Below, piece by piece: positions 1 to 7,666 of a DNA stretch of 64,000 bases. The notes under the pieces were generated by a model, which worked only from the letters and a program-made list of their open reading frames with translations, had not been told where the DNA came from and did no database searches. Location of the stretch: assembly GCA_963521185.1 (NCBI GenBank), contig CAUQTV010000009.1:85437-149436 (forward strand), read 5' to 3'. Position numbers and translations under genes: made by a program. The number at the start of each line of letters is the position of its first letter. Within the stretch, counting starts at the first letter, position 1. This stretch comes from Enterobacter_D sp963521185. GTDB taxonomy: Bacteria; Pseudomonadota; Gammaproteobacteria; Enterobacterales; Enterobacteriaceae.

Positions 1-96
1 GCGAAGTGCTTCTGAGGGTGTTACCCCCATTTTTTCCAGTGCAGCATAAGAGCGAGCTTTAAGTTCATCGTCAATGCGCAGATTGATGCTACCCAT
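1..96 (-). CDS. RelB/DinJ-family antitoxin, N-terminal fragment cut by window edge
   Basis: The minus strand from an ATG at 94-96 reads 32 codons beginning MGSINLRIDDELKARS and is still open at base 1. The opening beta strand (SINLRIDDELK) followed by the helix with TPSEALR is the usual ribbon-helix-helix N-terminus of RelB/DinJ antitoxins, which bind their own operator and neutralise a RelE/YafQ-type ribonuclease. The partner toxin, if present, would lie off the left edge. No toxin is visible here, so whether the system is complete is unknown. The family assignment rests on a short stretch but the pattern is characteristic. Confidence 0.7.
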   Translation of the reverse strand, partial: MGSINLRIDDELKARSYAALEKMGVTPSEALR

Positions 97-244
97 ATCG
101 AACACCTTCTGTAAATACAAATGTCATTACGATTATTGCACTAACGAATGCCTATGGCAAGACGCGCAGTAAGTCATGAAAACAAGCTTTAAGGCTGGAG
201 TTCACGGTTAGTTTTGTGCCAGGAGCGGACATCGCTGAGAGTAG

Positions 245-529
245 TCTGAGTTCATTAGCAGAGAGTTGATCAATAGACTAAATACCCTGAATCTCCAGAT
301 AGTTCGTTTATGCTTTGTTTACCTTGGCTTGGTTGACACGCAATTCTCACCGAATATTGAGACAGACCACATCCGCCGTAAAAACAGCATCTACCGCCTC
401 AACTATACCAACGGTGCCCGCATATAGTATGCGTCCGCCTGGTACCGGCCACAGCTGTTCCACGACCGCAGAAGTTATCTATCAGTAAATTCATTGTTGT
501 ATGAGGAAATACAGACTATGCCAGTTTGA
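245..529 (+). pseudogene. Unrecognised ORF broken by an in-frame amber codon
   Basis: One frame stays open from 245 to a TGA at 527-529 except for a TAG at 425-427. The conceptual peptide has ordinary composition on both sides of the stop (NSIYRLNYTNGARI, stop, YASAWYRPQLFHDRRSYLSV), which suggests a glutamine codon CAG mutated to TAG. No clear start codon is seen; TTG at 266 is possible. The end overlaps the next ORF by 29 bases. I do not recognise the family. It sits among other decayed genes, so a remnant is the simplest reading, though chance openness over about 95 codons cannot be excluded. Confidence 0.35.
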
Positions 530-974
530 CTGGAAAGATCTTATCGCACCTGTCGTAACTGTCACTGCTGTCTGGCTCGCGGCCAGACTCGCATTACGTA
601 ATGATATGCGTAAAAAAGTGCTAAAGCTCGAAACTAATAGGTTGGAGCGGATGGCTCTTGAGTGCGACAAGTGTCTGAATAATCTGTACATGAACTGCAT
701 GAGGGTCCATAAAATTCTTGAGGATCTGTCCGGGGAATATACCAAGAGAATTACCTTGGCGGAGGTTACCCAATGCCTGAAAAAATCAGCAGAAGCAGGA
801 ACCGTAATCGATATCAAAGCTGGACAACAGTTTCAGAATACGCTGGAACTTCACCGTCAGGCCGACTTTGAGGAATGGAAAACGCTCATCCATCCACTGT
901 TGCTTCACATTAACAAGGTACTTGCCTCCCCGTCGCTGTCCACCGATGACTTACTATGTGTAGAAGGTCAATGA
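501..974 (+). CDS. Small protein with one N-terminal membrane segment, unknown function
   Basis: 157 residues. A hydrophobic segment near residues 14-32 (LIAPVVTVTAVWLAARLAL) is followed by a basic stretch and a mostly helical, charged domain, so an inner-membrane anchor with a cytoplasmic C-terminal domain is likely. The ATG at 501 lacks an obvious Shine-Dalgarno sequence, so the start is uncertain. The stop codon overlaps the ATG of the following XRE-type fragment by ATGA, suggesting that the two were once an operon. I do not recognise the family. It lies in a region of gene remnants and may itself no longer be expressed. Confidence 0.5.
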   Translation: MRKYRLCQFDWKDLIAPVVTVTAVWLAARLALRNDMRKKVLKLETNRLERMALECDKCLNNLYMNCMRVHKILEDLSGEYTKRITLAEVTQCLKKSAEAGTVIDIKAGQQFQNTLELHRQADFEEWKTLIHPLLLHINKVLASPSLSTDDLLCVEGQ

Positions 975-1063
975 GTGACACGAATAAATTCAAGGCGCTA
1001 CGCCTTCAACGGGCCTGGTCACAGGAACAGTTTGCCCAATTGTCGGGCCTGTGTGTCCACTGA
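971..1063 (+). pseudogene. Truncated XRE-family helix-turn-helix regulator
   Basis: Thirty codons begin at an ATG overlapping the upstream stop. The peptide contains LRLQRAWSQEQFAQLSGL, the first helices of an XRE/Cro-type DNA-binding domain, where SQEQLAQLSGLS is the usual recognition-helix lead-in. It then reads CVH and stops, where an intact relative would continue with the rest of the recognition helix. No continuation of the domain is found in the other frames before the regulator at 1118. The gene is therefore cut after about half of its HTH and is unlikely to bind DNA. Confidence 0.6.
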
Positions 1064-1117
1064 TGTCCCGGTAATTCTCACGGGGCTAAAAGCGCTTAAA
1101 ATTAAGCAAGTTAAGTA

Positions 1118-2047
1118 TTATCTTACTGATTTTTTATTCGCGGGCAGATGATTTTTACGGTACTGAAGTGGCGTTTCGCCAATCCCTTTTTTGAACGCAC
1201 TGATGAAGTAGGTTACTTCCGCAAACCCGACCTGCGTTGCCACCTCGCTCACGCAGGTGTCGCTGTGCAGTAAAATCTCGCAGGCTTTGCGCAGGCGGAT
1301 GGTGTTGAGATACTGATGAATAAGCTCGCCGGTTTCATAATGAAAACGACGCGAGAGATAGCTGCGTGATTTGCCCATCTCCTCTGCCAGCCGGTCAAGG
1401 CTGAATTTCTGCGTGTAATTTTCCTCCAGCCAGAACATCACCTGGGTCGCCAGCGCGTTGCGGTTATCGGACGGCATGGCGTTGTCTTCCGGCAGCAGGC
1501 TAAACAGGCTGAGCAGCAGGCAGGCGACATGTTCGGCGCTAAGATTTCCGGCGCTCGCCATGCGCGCATAGCCGCTGAACACGTTGTCGATATGCGCATG
1601 CTGCGCCGAGAGATCCGCCACAAACGCCGGGCCACCGCGCGCGGATAAATTTTTAAGGCGCAGCTGATTTTGCGGGAAATCGCGCAGAATTTTCAGCACC
1701 GCGTGGTGATCGACATGAATGATGGTGCGGCGGTAATTTTCCTGCGCCTGCTCATCAACGCTCACTTTGTGGATCGTAAAGGGCGGGAAAAAGAACATCC
1801 TGCCTGGCCGCATGGTGTACTGCCGGTTATCGACAATCACCACGCCGAATCCCTCCTCGACGTACAGCACTTCCAGGCACTGATGCCAGTGATGGTAGCG
1901 CACGGTATTGGCAAACAGTCGGCTGAACGACACGATGGTATCGTTGAGGGCAATCAGCTCTAACCGGTCGGACGGGCCGTTTTTGTCCTGCGCCTTTTTT
2001 AGTGTGTGCACGGTGCAATATTTCTCAATTTTTCCGCCTCTAACCAT
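1118..2047 (-). CDS. AraC-family transcriptional regulator of the adjacent uronate-sugar operon
   Basis: 309 residues. The N-terminal half is a cupin-like sensor (HHWHQCLEVLYVEEG, then MRPGRMFFFPPFTIH), the usual effector pocket of AraC regulators. The last ~100 residues hold two helix-turn-helix units: FSLDRLAEEMGKSRSYLSRR and the signature VSEVATQVGFAEVTYFISAF with GETPLQYRK. It is transcribed away from the DUF2264, symporter and GH88 genes with 130 bases between the starts, the typical position for a local activator. The sugar sensed is probably the imported unsaturated oligosaccharide; this is inferred from context only. The first codons lack a well-placed ribosome binding site, so the start may lie slightly downstream. 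Confidence 0.85.
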   Translation of the reverse strand: MVRGGKIEKYCTVHTLKKAQDKNGPSDRLELIALNDTIVSFSRLFANTVRYHHWHQCLEVLYVEEGFGVVIVDNRQYTMRPGRMFFFPPFTIHKVSVDEQAQENYRRTIIHVDHHAVLKILRDFPQNQLRLKNLSARGGPAFVADLSAQHAHIDNVFSGYARMASAGNLSAEHVACLLLSLFSLLPEDNAMPSDNRNALATQVMFWLEENYTQKFSLDRLAEEMGKSRSYLSRRFHYETGELIHQYLNTIRLRKACEILLHSDTCVSEVATQVGFAEVTYFISAFKKGIGETPLQYRKNHLPANKKSVR

Positions 2048-2177
2048 CGTTATAAACCATCTTTTTAAATTTTCTCAACGGGCGGTTCAGTTAACTTCGT
2101 TGGGTGTGACAGAGGTAACATTTCTGCCGCATGCCGATTCACTATGCTTGTGCCACTTGATTGTGAGAGGCACCACC

Positions 2178-4016
2178 ATGCTGACGGCAAACGTTGAAAC
2201 ATCAAATAGATTGTCTTCCCGAGTGGACGTCGTTGACGCCCTGATGCGCATGCTTGGCGCGCTGGACAGGCAATTTCCACAAGGAGCGTCCCGCTTCCCG
2301 CTGGGCAATACCTGCGCACATTACAGCGCAGAGATCGCCAGTATGGAGGGGCTGTCGCGCGCATTGTGGGGTCTTTTCCCACTGATGGCGTCCGGCGAAA
2401 CGGTGCCGTTTAGCGATAAATACCTTGCGGCGATCAAGCAGGGCACCGATCCCCACAGCGACGGCTACTGGGGCGAAACCGGCCCTTACGATCAGCGGCT
2501 GGTGGAGATGGCGGCTTACGGTCTCGGGCTGTCGCTATTGCAGGACAAACTGCTGGCGAGCTTCACCGCGCAGGAGTGTGAAAACCTGCACCGCTGGTTA
2601 AATCAGATCACCGATGCGCAAATGCCGGACAGCAACTGGAACTATTTTGCCATTATGGTCCAGCTGGGCTTTAAACGTGCCGGGCTGCCGTGGGATCAGG
2701 CGGCCATTGAGCACCGTTTTGCGCTGATGGAAGCCTACTATCTCGGCGACGGCTGGTACTCCGACGGGCCGGGCCGGCCAAAAGATTATTACATCTCGAT
2801 GGCGTTTCATTTTTACGGTCTGATTTACGCCACGCTTAATGGCGAAGACGATCCCCACCGCGCCGACACGCTGCGCGAAAGGGCGCGCCTGTTCGCCGAG
2901 GACTTTATTTATATGTCGGCGGCGGGCGGTGAATCGGTGCCGTTTGGCCGCAGCCTGACCTACCGCTTTGCGATGATCGCCTTCTGGAGCGCAGTGGCGT
3001 TTGCGAAGCTGGATGTCTTCTCCCCTGGCGTGGTGAAAGGGCTGATTCTGCGGCATCTGCGCTGGTGGTTAGCGCAGCCGATCTTCGATCGCGACGGGAT
3101 CCTCACGCTCGGTTTCGCTTATCCCAATCTGGCGATGTGTGAAGACTATAACTCCCCCGGCTCGCCGTACTGGGCGCTGAAAGTGTTCCTGATGCTGGCG
3201 CTGCCGGAGGAGAGCGATTTCTGGCAGGCACAAGAGCTGCCGCTGCCCGCGCTTGCGCCCGTACGTGTGATTGCGCACGCTCAGCAGATTCTGGTACACG
3301 ACGCGCATTCGCAGCATGTCTTTATGCTCACCTCCGGTCAGCTGGAGCTGAACAACTACGTTAACACCGAGGCGAAATACACCAAATTTGCCTACTCCAG
3401 CCGCTTTGGGTTCACCATTGAGCGGGGCCGCTATGGCATTAAACACGCGGCCTGCGACTCCATGCTGCTGCTCGCTGAGGGCGATGATTACTACCGTGGG
3501 CGTCGTCGCTGTGATGAGTTGACGGTGGCCGATACGCATATTTTCTCCCGCTGGTCGCCGTGGCGCGACGTGCACGTGGCAAGCTGGCTGATCCCCTGCG
3601 GCGACTGGCATATCCGCATACATCACATTGACACTGGGCGGGCGCTGACCAGCGTTGAGGGCGGTTTTGCGGTGATGAAAGCGGCGCACCAGCCGGTCAT
3701 CGCAGACGGCAAAACCGGTGTGGTGGTTGACGCGCAAAACGGCAGCAGCGCTATCTTTGCGCTAAGCGCCGGGCTTTCGCGCGAGCCGGACTGTGTGATC
3801 ACCCCGCCGAACAGCAGCGTCATGTTTGCCGAATGCGCGGCGATCCCCACGCTCACTGCCGCCATCGCGCCGGGCCAGCACTGGCTGTGCTGCGCCGTAT
3901 GGGCAGGCGATCGCCAGCAGGATGTGGCGGCCCGCGTACCGGATGTGCGCATCGACAAAAACCGAATCAACATTGAGCACCCCGCCCTGGGAAAACGTCT
4001 GACCTTAACGCTGTAA
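2178..4016 (+). CDS. DUF2264 family protein, probable cytoplasmic uronate-glycoside-processing enzyme
   Basis: 612 residues from the ATG at 2178, which has GAGAGG eight bases upstream; the same frame is open further 5' but that part overlaps the divergent regulator and its promoter. The N-terminal two thirds is rich in aromatic residues and helices (LGNTCAHYSAEIASMEGLSR, then DGWYSDGPGRPKDYY), consistent with an alpha/alpha toroid fold. DUF2264 proteins are found with polysaccharide lyases and GH88 enzymes, and I recall members being classed as beta-glucuronidases (GH154), but I cannot verify that here. There is no signal peptide, so it probably acts on imported oligosaccharides. First gene of a three-gene operon. 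Confidence 0.8.
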   Translation: MLTANVETSNRLSSRVDVVDALMRMLGALDRQFPQGASRFPLGNTCAHYSAEIASMEGLSRALWGLFPLMASGETVPFSDKYLAAIKQGTDPHSDGYWGETGPYDQRLVEMAAYGLGLSLLQDKLLASFTAQECENLHRWLNQITDAQMPDSNWNYFAIMVQLGFKRAGLPWDQAAIEHRFALMEAYYLGDGWYSDGPGRPKDYYISMAFHFYGLIYATLNGEDDPHRADTLRERARLFAEDFIYMSAAGGESVPFGRSLTYRFAMIAFWSAVAFAKLDVFSPGVVKGLILRHLRWWLAQPIFDRDGILTLGFAYPNLAMCEDYNSPGSPYWALKVFLMLALPEESDFWQAQELPLPALAPVRVIAHAQQILVHDAHSQHVFMLTSGQLELNNYVNTEAKYTKFAYSSRFGFTIERGRYGIKHAACDSMLLLAEGDDYYRGRRRCDELTVADTHIFSRWSPWRDVHVASWLIPCGDWHIRIHHIDTGRALTSVEGGFAVMKAAHQPVIADGKTGVVVDAQNGSSAIFALSAGLSREPDCVITPPNSSVMFAECAAIPTLTAAIAPGQHWLCCAVWAGDRQQDVAARVPDVRIDKNRINIEHPALGKRLTLTL

Positions 4017-4096
4017 AGGCGGTTGATAACAATACCGGGCGCAAGCCCGGAATAACATCACACTTCTGGATAACACATGCTTTCGTCGAGGATAGT

Positions 4097-5356
4097 ATGG
4101 AAAAAATAGCCCCCAATAACCGAACTGAATATTACAAAATCAGTAGCTTTATCTTTCTCTACTTTTTTACCTGGTCGGCCAGTATTGGTTTGCTGGCAAT
4201 ATGGCTGGGACAAAAGGCGAATCTGAGCGGTACCGTAATCGGCACCGTGTTTGCCGTCAACGGGATCTTCTCAGTGATCCTTAAACCTATATATGGCTAC
4301 ATTCTTGATAAAATAGGCATGAGCAAGTATCTGCTCTATTTTGTCGTCGCGGTTTCAGCATTAATGGCCCCATTCTTTATTTATGTGTATCAGCCGCTGC
4401 TGCTCTCCAATACACTGCTGGGGATTGTCGTCGGCGCGATCTATTTAAGCTTCGCCTGGTATGCGGGCGTGGCGGCGTGCGAATCCTATACCGACCGCTA
4501 CAGCCGCCTCAACGGCATGGAGTTTGGGCAGATCCGCATGTGGGGTTCGCTCGGTTGGGCGGTGGCATCGTCGTTTTCCGGCCTGCTGTTTAACCTCTCG
4601 CCGGCATACAACTTCATGATGGGCAGCGTCGCGTCCATCGTTATGCTGGTGGTGCTGTTTAGCCTGAAAGTGGATACCCGCTCGGCGCATGCCAGTGAAG
4701 TGCTGGCGAAAGAAAAAATCGTCCCGGCCGATGTCTATGCGCTGCTGAGAAGCCGTAAGTTTTGGGCATTCTGCCTGTACGTGGCGGGCGTGGCCTGGAT
4801 GATGTTTATCGCCGAGCAGCAGTTCTCCCGCTACTTCGTCACCTTCTTTGATGATGTTCACCAGGGCAATGCGATTTTCGGCTACCTCGGTACCGTGCAG
4901 TCGGGTATGGAATTCATCATGTATATGGTGATCCCGATGTTCGTCAACTACGTTGGCGCAAAACGCGGGTTGCTGATCGTCGGTATGGTGGTGGGCGCAC
5001 GCCTGATTATTTCCGGCCTGTGCGACTCTCACCTGTTAATTTCAGTGCTTAAACCGCTTTACGGTCTGGAAATTTGTCTGCTGCTGGTGTCGGTCTTTAA
5101 ATATATCGCTGAGCATTTCGATAAGCGTGTGAACGCCACCATGTATTTGCTGGGTTATCAGGCGATGCTGTATGTGGGTAACGTCGTGGTCTCGTCACCG
5201 GCGGGATTATTGTATGACCGAATTGGTTTTGAGAATACCTATATCATAATGGGCTGTGTGGCCCTGACCTTTACCCTTGTTTCCGCCTTCACCTTATCGG
5301 CCTGTCGTAATAAAAGACAAGCCGACGCTGAAATGAATATCGTAGACGTTAAGTAA
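4097..5356 (+). CDS. LacY-type oligosaccharide:proton symporter (MFS)
   Basis: 419 residues with about twelve hydrophobic segments. It opens with ISSFIFLYFFTWSASIGLLA, the pattern of the oligosaccharide:H+ symporter group that includes LacY and RafB. The motif DKIGMSKYLL after the second segment corresponds to the MFS loop 2-3 signature. It lies between the DUF2264 gene and the GH88 gene, 15 bases before the latter, so it most likely imports the unsaturated uronate disaccharides or oligosaccharides used by those enzymes. The substrate is inferred from its neighbours. It is probably regulated by the divergent AraC protein. Confidence 0.85.
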   Translation: MEKIAPNNRTEYYKISSFIFLYFFTWSASIGLLAIWLGQKANLSGTVIGTVFAVNGIFSVILKPIYGYILDKIGMSKYLLYFVVAVSALMAPFFIYVYQPLLLSNTLLGIVVGAIYLSFAWYAGVAACESYTDRYSRLNGMEFGQIRMWGSLGWAVASSFSGLLFNLSPAYNFMMGSVASIVMLVVLFSLKVDTRSAHASEVLAKEKIVPADVYALLRSRKFWAFCLYVAGVAWMMFIAEQQFSRYFVTFFDDVHQGNAIFGYLGTVQSGMEFIMYMVIPMFVNYVGAKRGLLIVGMVVGARLIISGLCDSHLLISVLKPLYGLEICLLLVSVFKYIAEHFDKRVNATMYLLGYQAMLYVGNVVVSSPAGLLYDRIGFENTYIIMGCVALTFTLVSAFTLSACRNKRQADAEMNIVDVK

Positions 5357-5371
5357 ATCGGGAGCCGAAAT

Positions 5372-6562
5372 ATGTTAAGTCGTATCAAAGAGGAAGCCTT
5401 ACGTGAATGCCCGGGAGCGCCTTTCAACGCGCAGCAGTTTAGCGATGAAATGGCCACCGCGCGTGCGCATACCCTCGAACTGATAAGCCGTCATTTAACG
5501 GAATTCGGTGAAAAGTTTCCGGCTGAAACCTGCGTTGACGGGTACTACCCGCTGACGGAGAACGTGGAGTGGACCACCAGCTTCTGGAGCGGTCAGCTAT
5601 GGCTGGCGTGGGAGATGAGCGGTGACGAGAAATTCCGCGCGATGGCGGAAAAGCATGTGCGCTCCTTTGGTCTGCGCATTGCCGGGCGCAATGATACCAA
5701 CACCCACGATTTGGGCTTTCTCTACACGCTTTCCTGCGTCTCCGCCTGGCGGCTGACCGGCAATCGTGATGCGCGTGGTTTTGCCCTACAGGCCGCCGAA
5801 GCGCTGCTGGAGCGCTTCCATGAGAAAGCGCACATCATCCAGGCATGGGGCGATCTGAACGATCCGCAACAGGCGGGACGCATGATCATCGACTGCAACA
5901 TGAACCTGCCGCTGCTGTACTGGGCGAGCGAGCAAACCGGCGATCCGCGTTTTGCACAGGCTGCGCAGGCGCACGTGATGCAGGCGGCGAATTATCTGAT
6001 TCGTGACGATGCCTCCACGTTCCACACCTATTACATGGACGTGGAAACCGGCGCACCGCGCTACGGCAATACCCAACAGGGTTACGCGGACGACTCCTGC
6101 TGGTCGCGCGGGCAGGCGTGGGGCATTTATGGATTCCTGCTGAGCTATCTCTATACCGGCGACAAAACGATGGTCACGCTTTCAAAGCGGCTGGCAAACT
6201 ATTTCCTCAATCGTCTGCCGGAAGATGCGGTGTGCCATTGGGATCTGGCGCTGGTCGGCACCGATGCGCTGCGTGATTCGTCGTCAGCGGCCATCGCGGT
6301 GTGCGGGTTGCTGGAGTTGGTCAAACAGCTGCCGCAAACCGATCCGGATCGTGAGCGCTATCAGCAGTGGGCGATGCGCATTATGTCGTCGCTGAGCCAG
6401 CATTACCTGGCGGGCGTGAATGAGCCGTGCAACGGCATGCTTAAACATTCCGTCTACCATCTTTCCAGCAACAAAGGCGTGGATGAGTGTTCAAGCTGGG
6501 GAGATTACTTTTACGTGGAAGCGCTGGTGCGGATGACGCAAAGCTGGAAGCTGTACTGGTAA
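5372..6562 (+). CDS. Glycoside hydrolase family 88, unsaturated glucuronyl/rhamnogalacturonyl hydrolase
   Basis: 396 residues without a signal peptide. GH88 enzymes hydrate the 4,5 double bond left on the non-reducing uronate by polysaccharide lyases, releasing the sugar. Visible features are the substrate-lining WTTSFWSGQLWLAWE near residue 68, the two acidic motifs NTHDLGFLY and IIDCNMNLPLL carrying the catalytic aspartates, and WSRGQAWGIYG with the late motif CSSWGDYFYVEAL. Length is normal for the family. The start has GGGAGC upstream and follows the symporter closely. Together with the symporter and DUF2264 protein it forms an intracellular pathway for lyase products; the exact polymer (hyaluronan-, heparin- or pectin-like) is not determined. 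Confidence 0.88.
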   Translation: MLSRIKEEALRECPGAPFNAQQFSDEMATARAHTLELISRHLTEFGEKFPAETCVDGYYPLTENVEWTTSFWSGQLWLAWEMSGDEKFRAMAEKHVRSFGLRIAGRNDTNTHDLGFLYTLSCVSAWRLTGNRDARGFALQAAEALLERFHEKAHIIQAWGDLNDPQQAGRMIIDCNMNLPLLYWASEQTGDPRFAQAAQAHVMQAANYLIRDDASTFHTYYMDVETGAPRYGNTQQGYADDSCWSRGQAWGIYGFLLSYLYTGDKTMVTLSKRLANYFLNRLPEDAVCHWDLALVGTDALRDSSSAAIAVCGLLELVKQLPQTDPDRERYQQWAMRIMSSLSQHYLAGVNEPCNGMLKHSVYHLSSNKGVDECSSWGDYFYVEALVRMTQSWKLYW

Positions 6563-6580
6563 CGCCCGTCACGCTACCTT

Positions 6581-6610
6581 CTCCCCTGGAAGAGGAAATC
6601 GCCAGGGGAG
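6581..6610. terminator. Hairpin between convergent GH88 and ygiN genes
   Basis: Inverted repeat CTCCCCTGG / CCAGGGGAG with a 12-base loop lies between two converging genes. No clear T-run follows, so it may be a dispersed GC-rich repeat serving as a bidirectional terminator. Confidence 0.5.
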
Positions 6611-6633
6611 GGGAGGAAGCACAAAGCCTTCCC

Positions 6634-6948
6634 TTAAACGCCCTGCTCCAGAATGCGGATATGGGTTTCAAGCACGCTGCCTTTGACCGCTTCGCTCCAC
6701 GCCTTCATGTGCGGGGTTTGCAAATGCGCGTCAAGGTGAGCGACGGTTTCCCACTGCTCCACCATCATGATGGAATCCGGGTTAGTGGTCTGAAAACTCA
6801 CGCCAGCGGCGTGATCGACCATTGGCGCATAGCCGTGGCAGCCTTCTTCTTTTAACACGGTGGGGATAATTTTCGCGAATTCGTCCAGCACCGCCTGGCG
6901 GTGATGTTGGCCCGGACGTGTGCGAATTTCAGCAATCACTGTCAACAT
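6634..6948 (-). CDS. ygiN: Quinol monooxygenase YgiN (ABM-fold)
   Basis: 104 residues, beginning MLTVIAEIRTRPGQ and ending IRILEQGV, almost the same as E. coli YgiN. It is a small dimeric ferredoxin-like (antibiotic biosynthesis monooxygenase) protein that oxidises quinols and is thought to act in a quinone redox cycle with MdaB. The family region with the conserved EQWE and HLQTPHM motifs is present. It lies 30 bases downstream of mdaB on the same strand, as in E. coli, so the two are probably cotranscribed. In E. coli parE lies close by; here the neighbour is the GH88 operon, marking an insertion or rearrangement boundary. Confidence 0.95.
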   Translation of the reverse strand: MLTVIAEIRTRPGQHHRQAVLDEFAKIIPTVLKEEGCHGYAPMVDHAAGVSFQTTNPDSIMMVEQWETVAHLDAHLQTPHMKAWSEAVKGSVLETHIRILEQGV

Positions 6949-6978
6949 GGTTTAACTCCTTTTGGATCCTGCCCACAG

Positions 6979-7560
6979 TTAAGCAAAAATTTCAGCAAGA
7001 TGCTTGCGGTATTCTGCGATATAGCGAGGCACGTCCGGCATTTTGATCACATCGTTGGTGATAAACGTTGGCAGCGGTGCCAGGCCCAGGAACTGATTCG
7101 CCTTGTGGAAAGGAAGATACACACCGTCAACGCCCACGCCGTGGAAGAACTGCTCTTCGTCGGTAAACGCATCCAGCGGGGCGTTCCAGGTCAGCGACAG
7201 CATGTAGGTTTTGCCCTGCAACAGGCCGCCGGAACCGTATTTCTTGGCAGCGTCCGAGCGGGTGCGGCCATCGCTGGCGTACAGAGATCCGTGCCCTTCG
7301 GTAAACACATCATCAATGTATTTTTTCACCGTCCACGGCGCGCCCATCCACCAGCCCGGCATCTGCCAGATAATGGTGTCGGCCCACAGGAAGTTTTGCA
7401 CTTCGGCTTTCACGTCGTAATCGCCATCGGCACGCACGACGCGGACATCATGCCCGGCGTCACGCAGAAAGCCCTGCGCGACCTCGGTCAGGGTGTCGTT
7501 AAGTTGACCTTTTGAGTGGGCAAAGGCTTTCGCGCCGTTAACAATCAAAATGTTGCTCAT
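6979..7560 (-). CDS. mdaB: NADPH:quinone reductase MdaB (modulator of drug activity B)
   Basis: 193 residues of the flavodoxin-like NAD(P)H quinone reductase fold. The FAD-binding N-terminus MSNILIVNGAKAFAHSKG and the nicotinamide-side motif IIWQMPGWWMGAPW are clear. MdaB performs two-electron reduction of menaquinone or ubiquinone analogues in the cytoplasm and limits redox cycling. Length and sequence match E. coli MdaB. First gene of the mdaB-ygiN pair; about 100 bases separate it from the end of qseC on the same strand. Confidence 0.95.
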   Translation of the reverse strand: MSNILIVNGAKAFAHSKGQLNDTLTEVAQGFLRDAGHDVRVVRADGDYDVKAEVQNFLWADTIIWQMPGWWMGAPWTVKKYIDDVFTEGHGSLYASDGRTRSDAAKKYGSGGLLQGKTYMLSLTWNAPLDAFTDEEQFFHGVGVDGVYLPFHKANQFLGLAPLPTFITNDVIKMPDVPRYIAEYRKHLAEIFA

Positions 7561-7666
7561 TATTTATCCTCGAAGAATGTCGTTTGACGGCAATCTTACC
7601 CGTAACAACGGTGCGGTGTAATGAGCAAAATGTGCATAGTCTTTTGCGTTAAACGCAATAATCCCG

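Noticed and set aside
1908..2177. Longer start for the DUF2264 protein
   Set aside because: It would run through the divergent regulator's 5' end and the shared promoter; the ATG at 2178 has a proper ribosome binding site.
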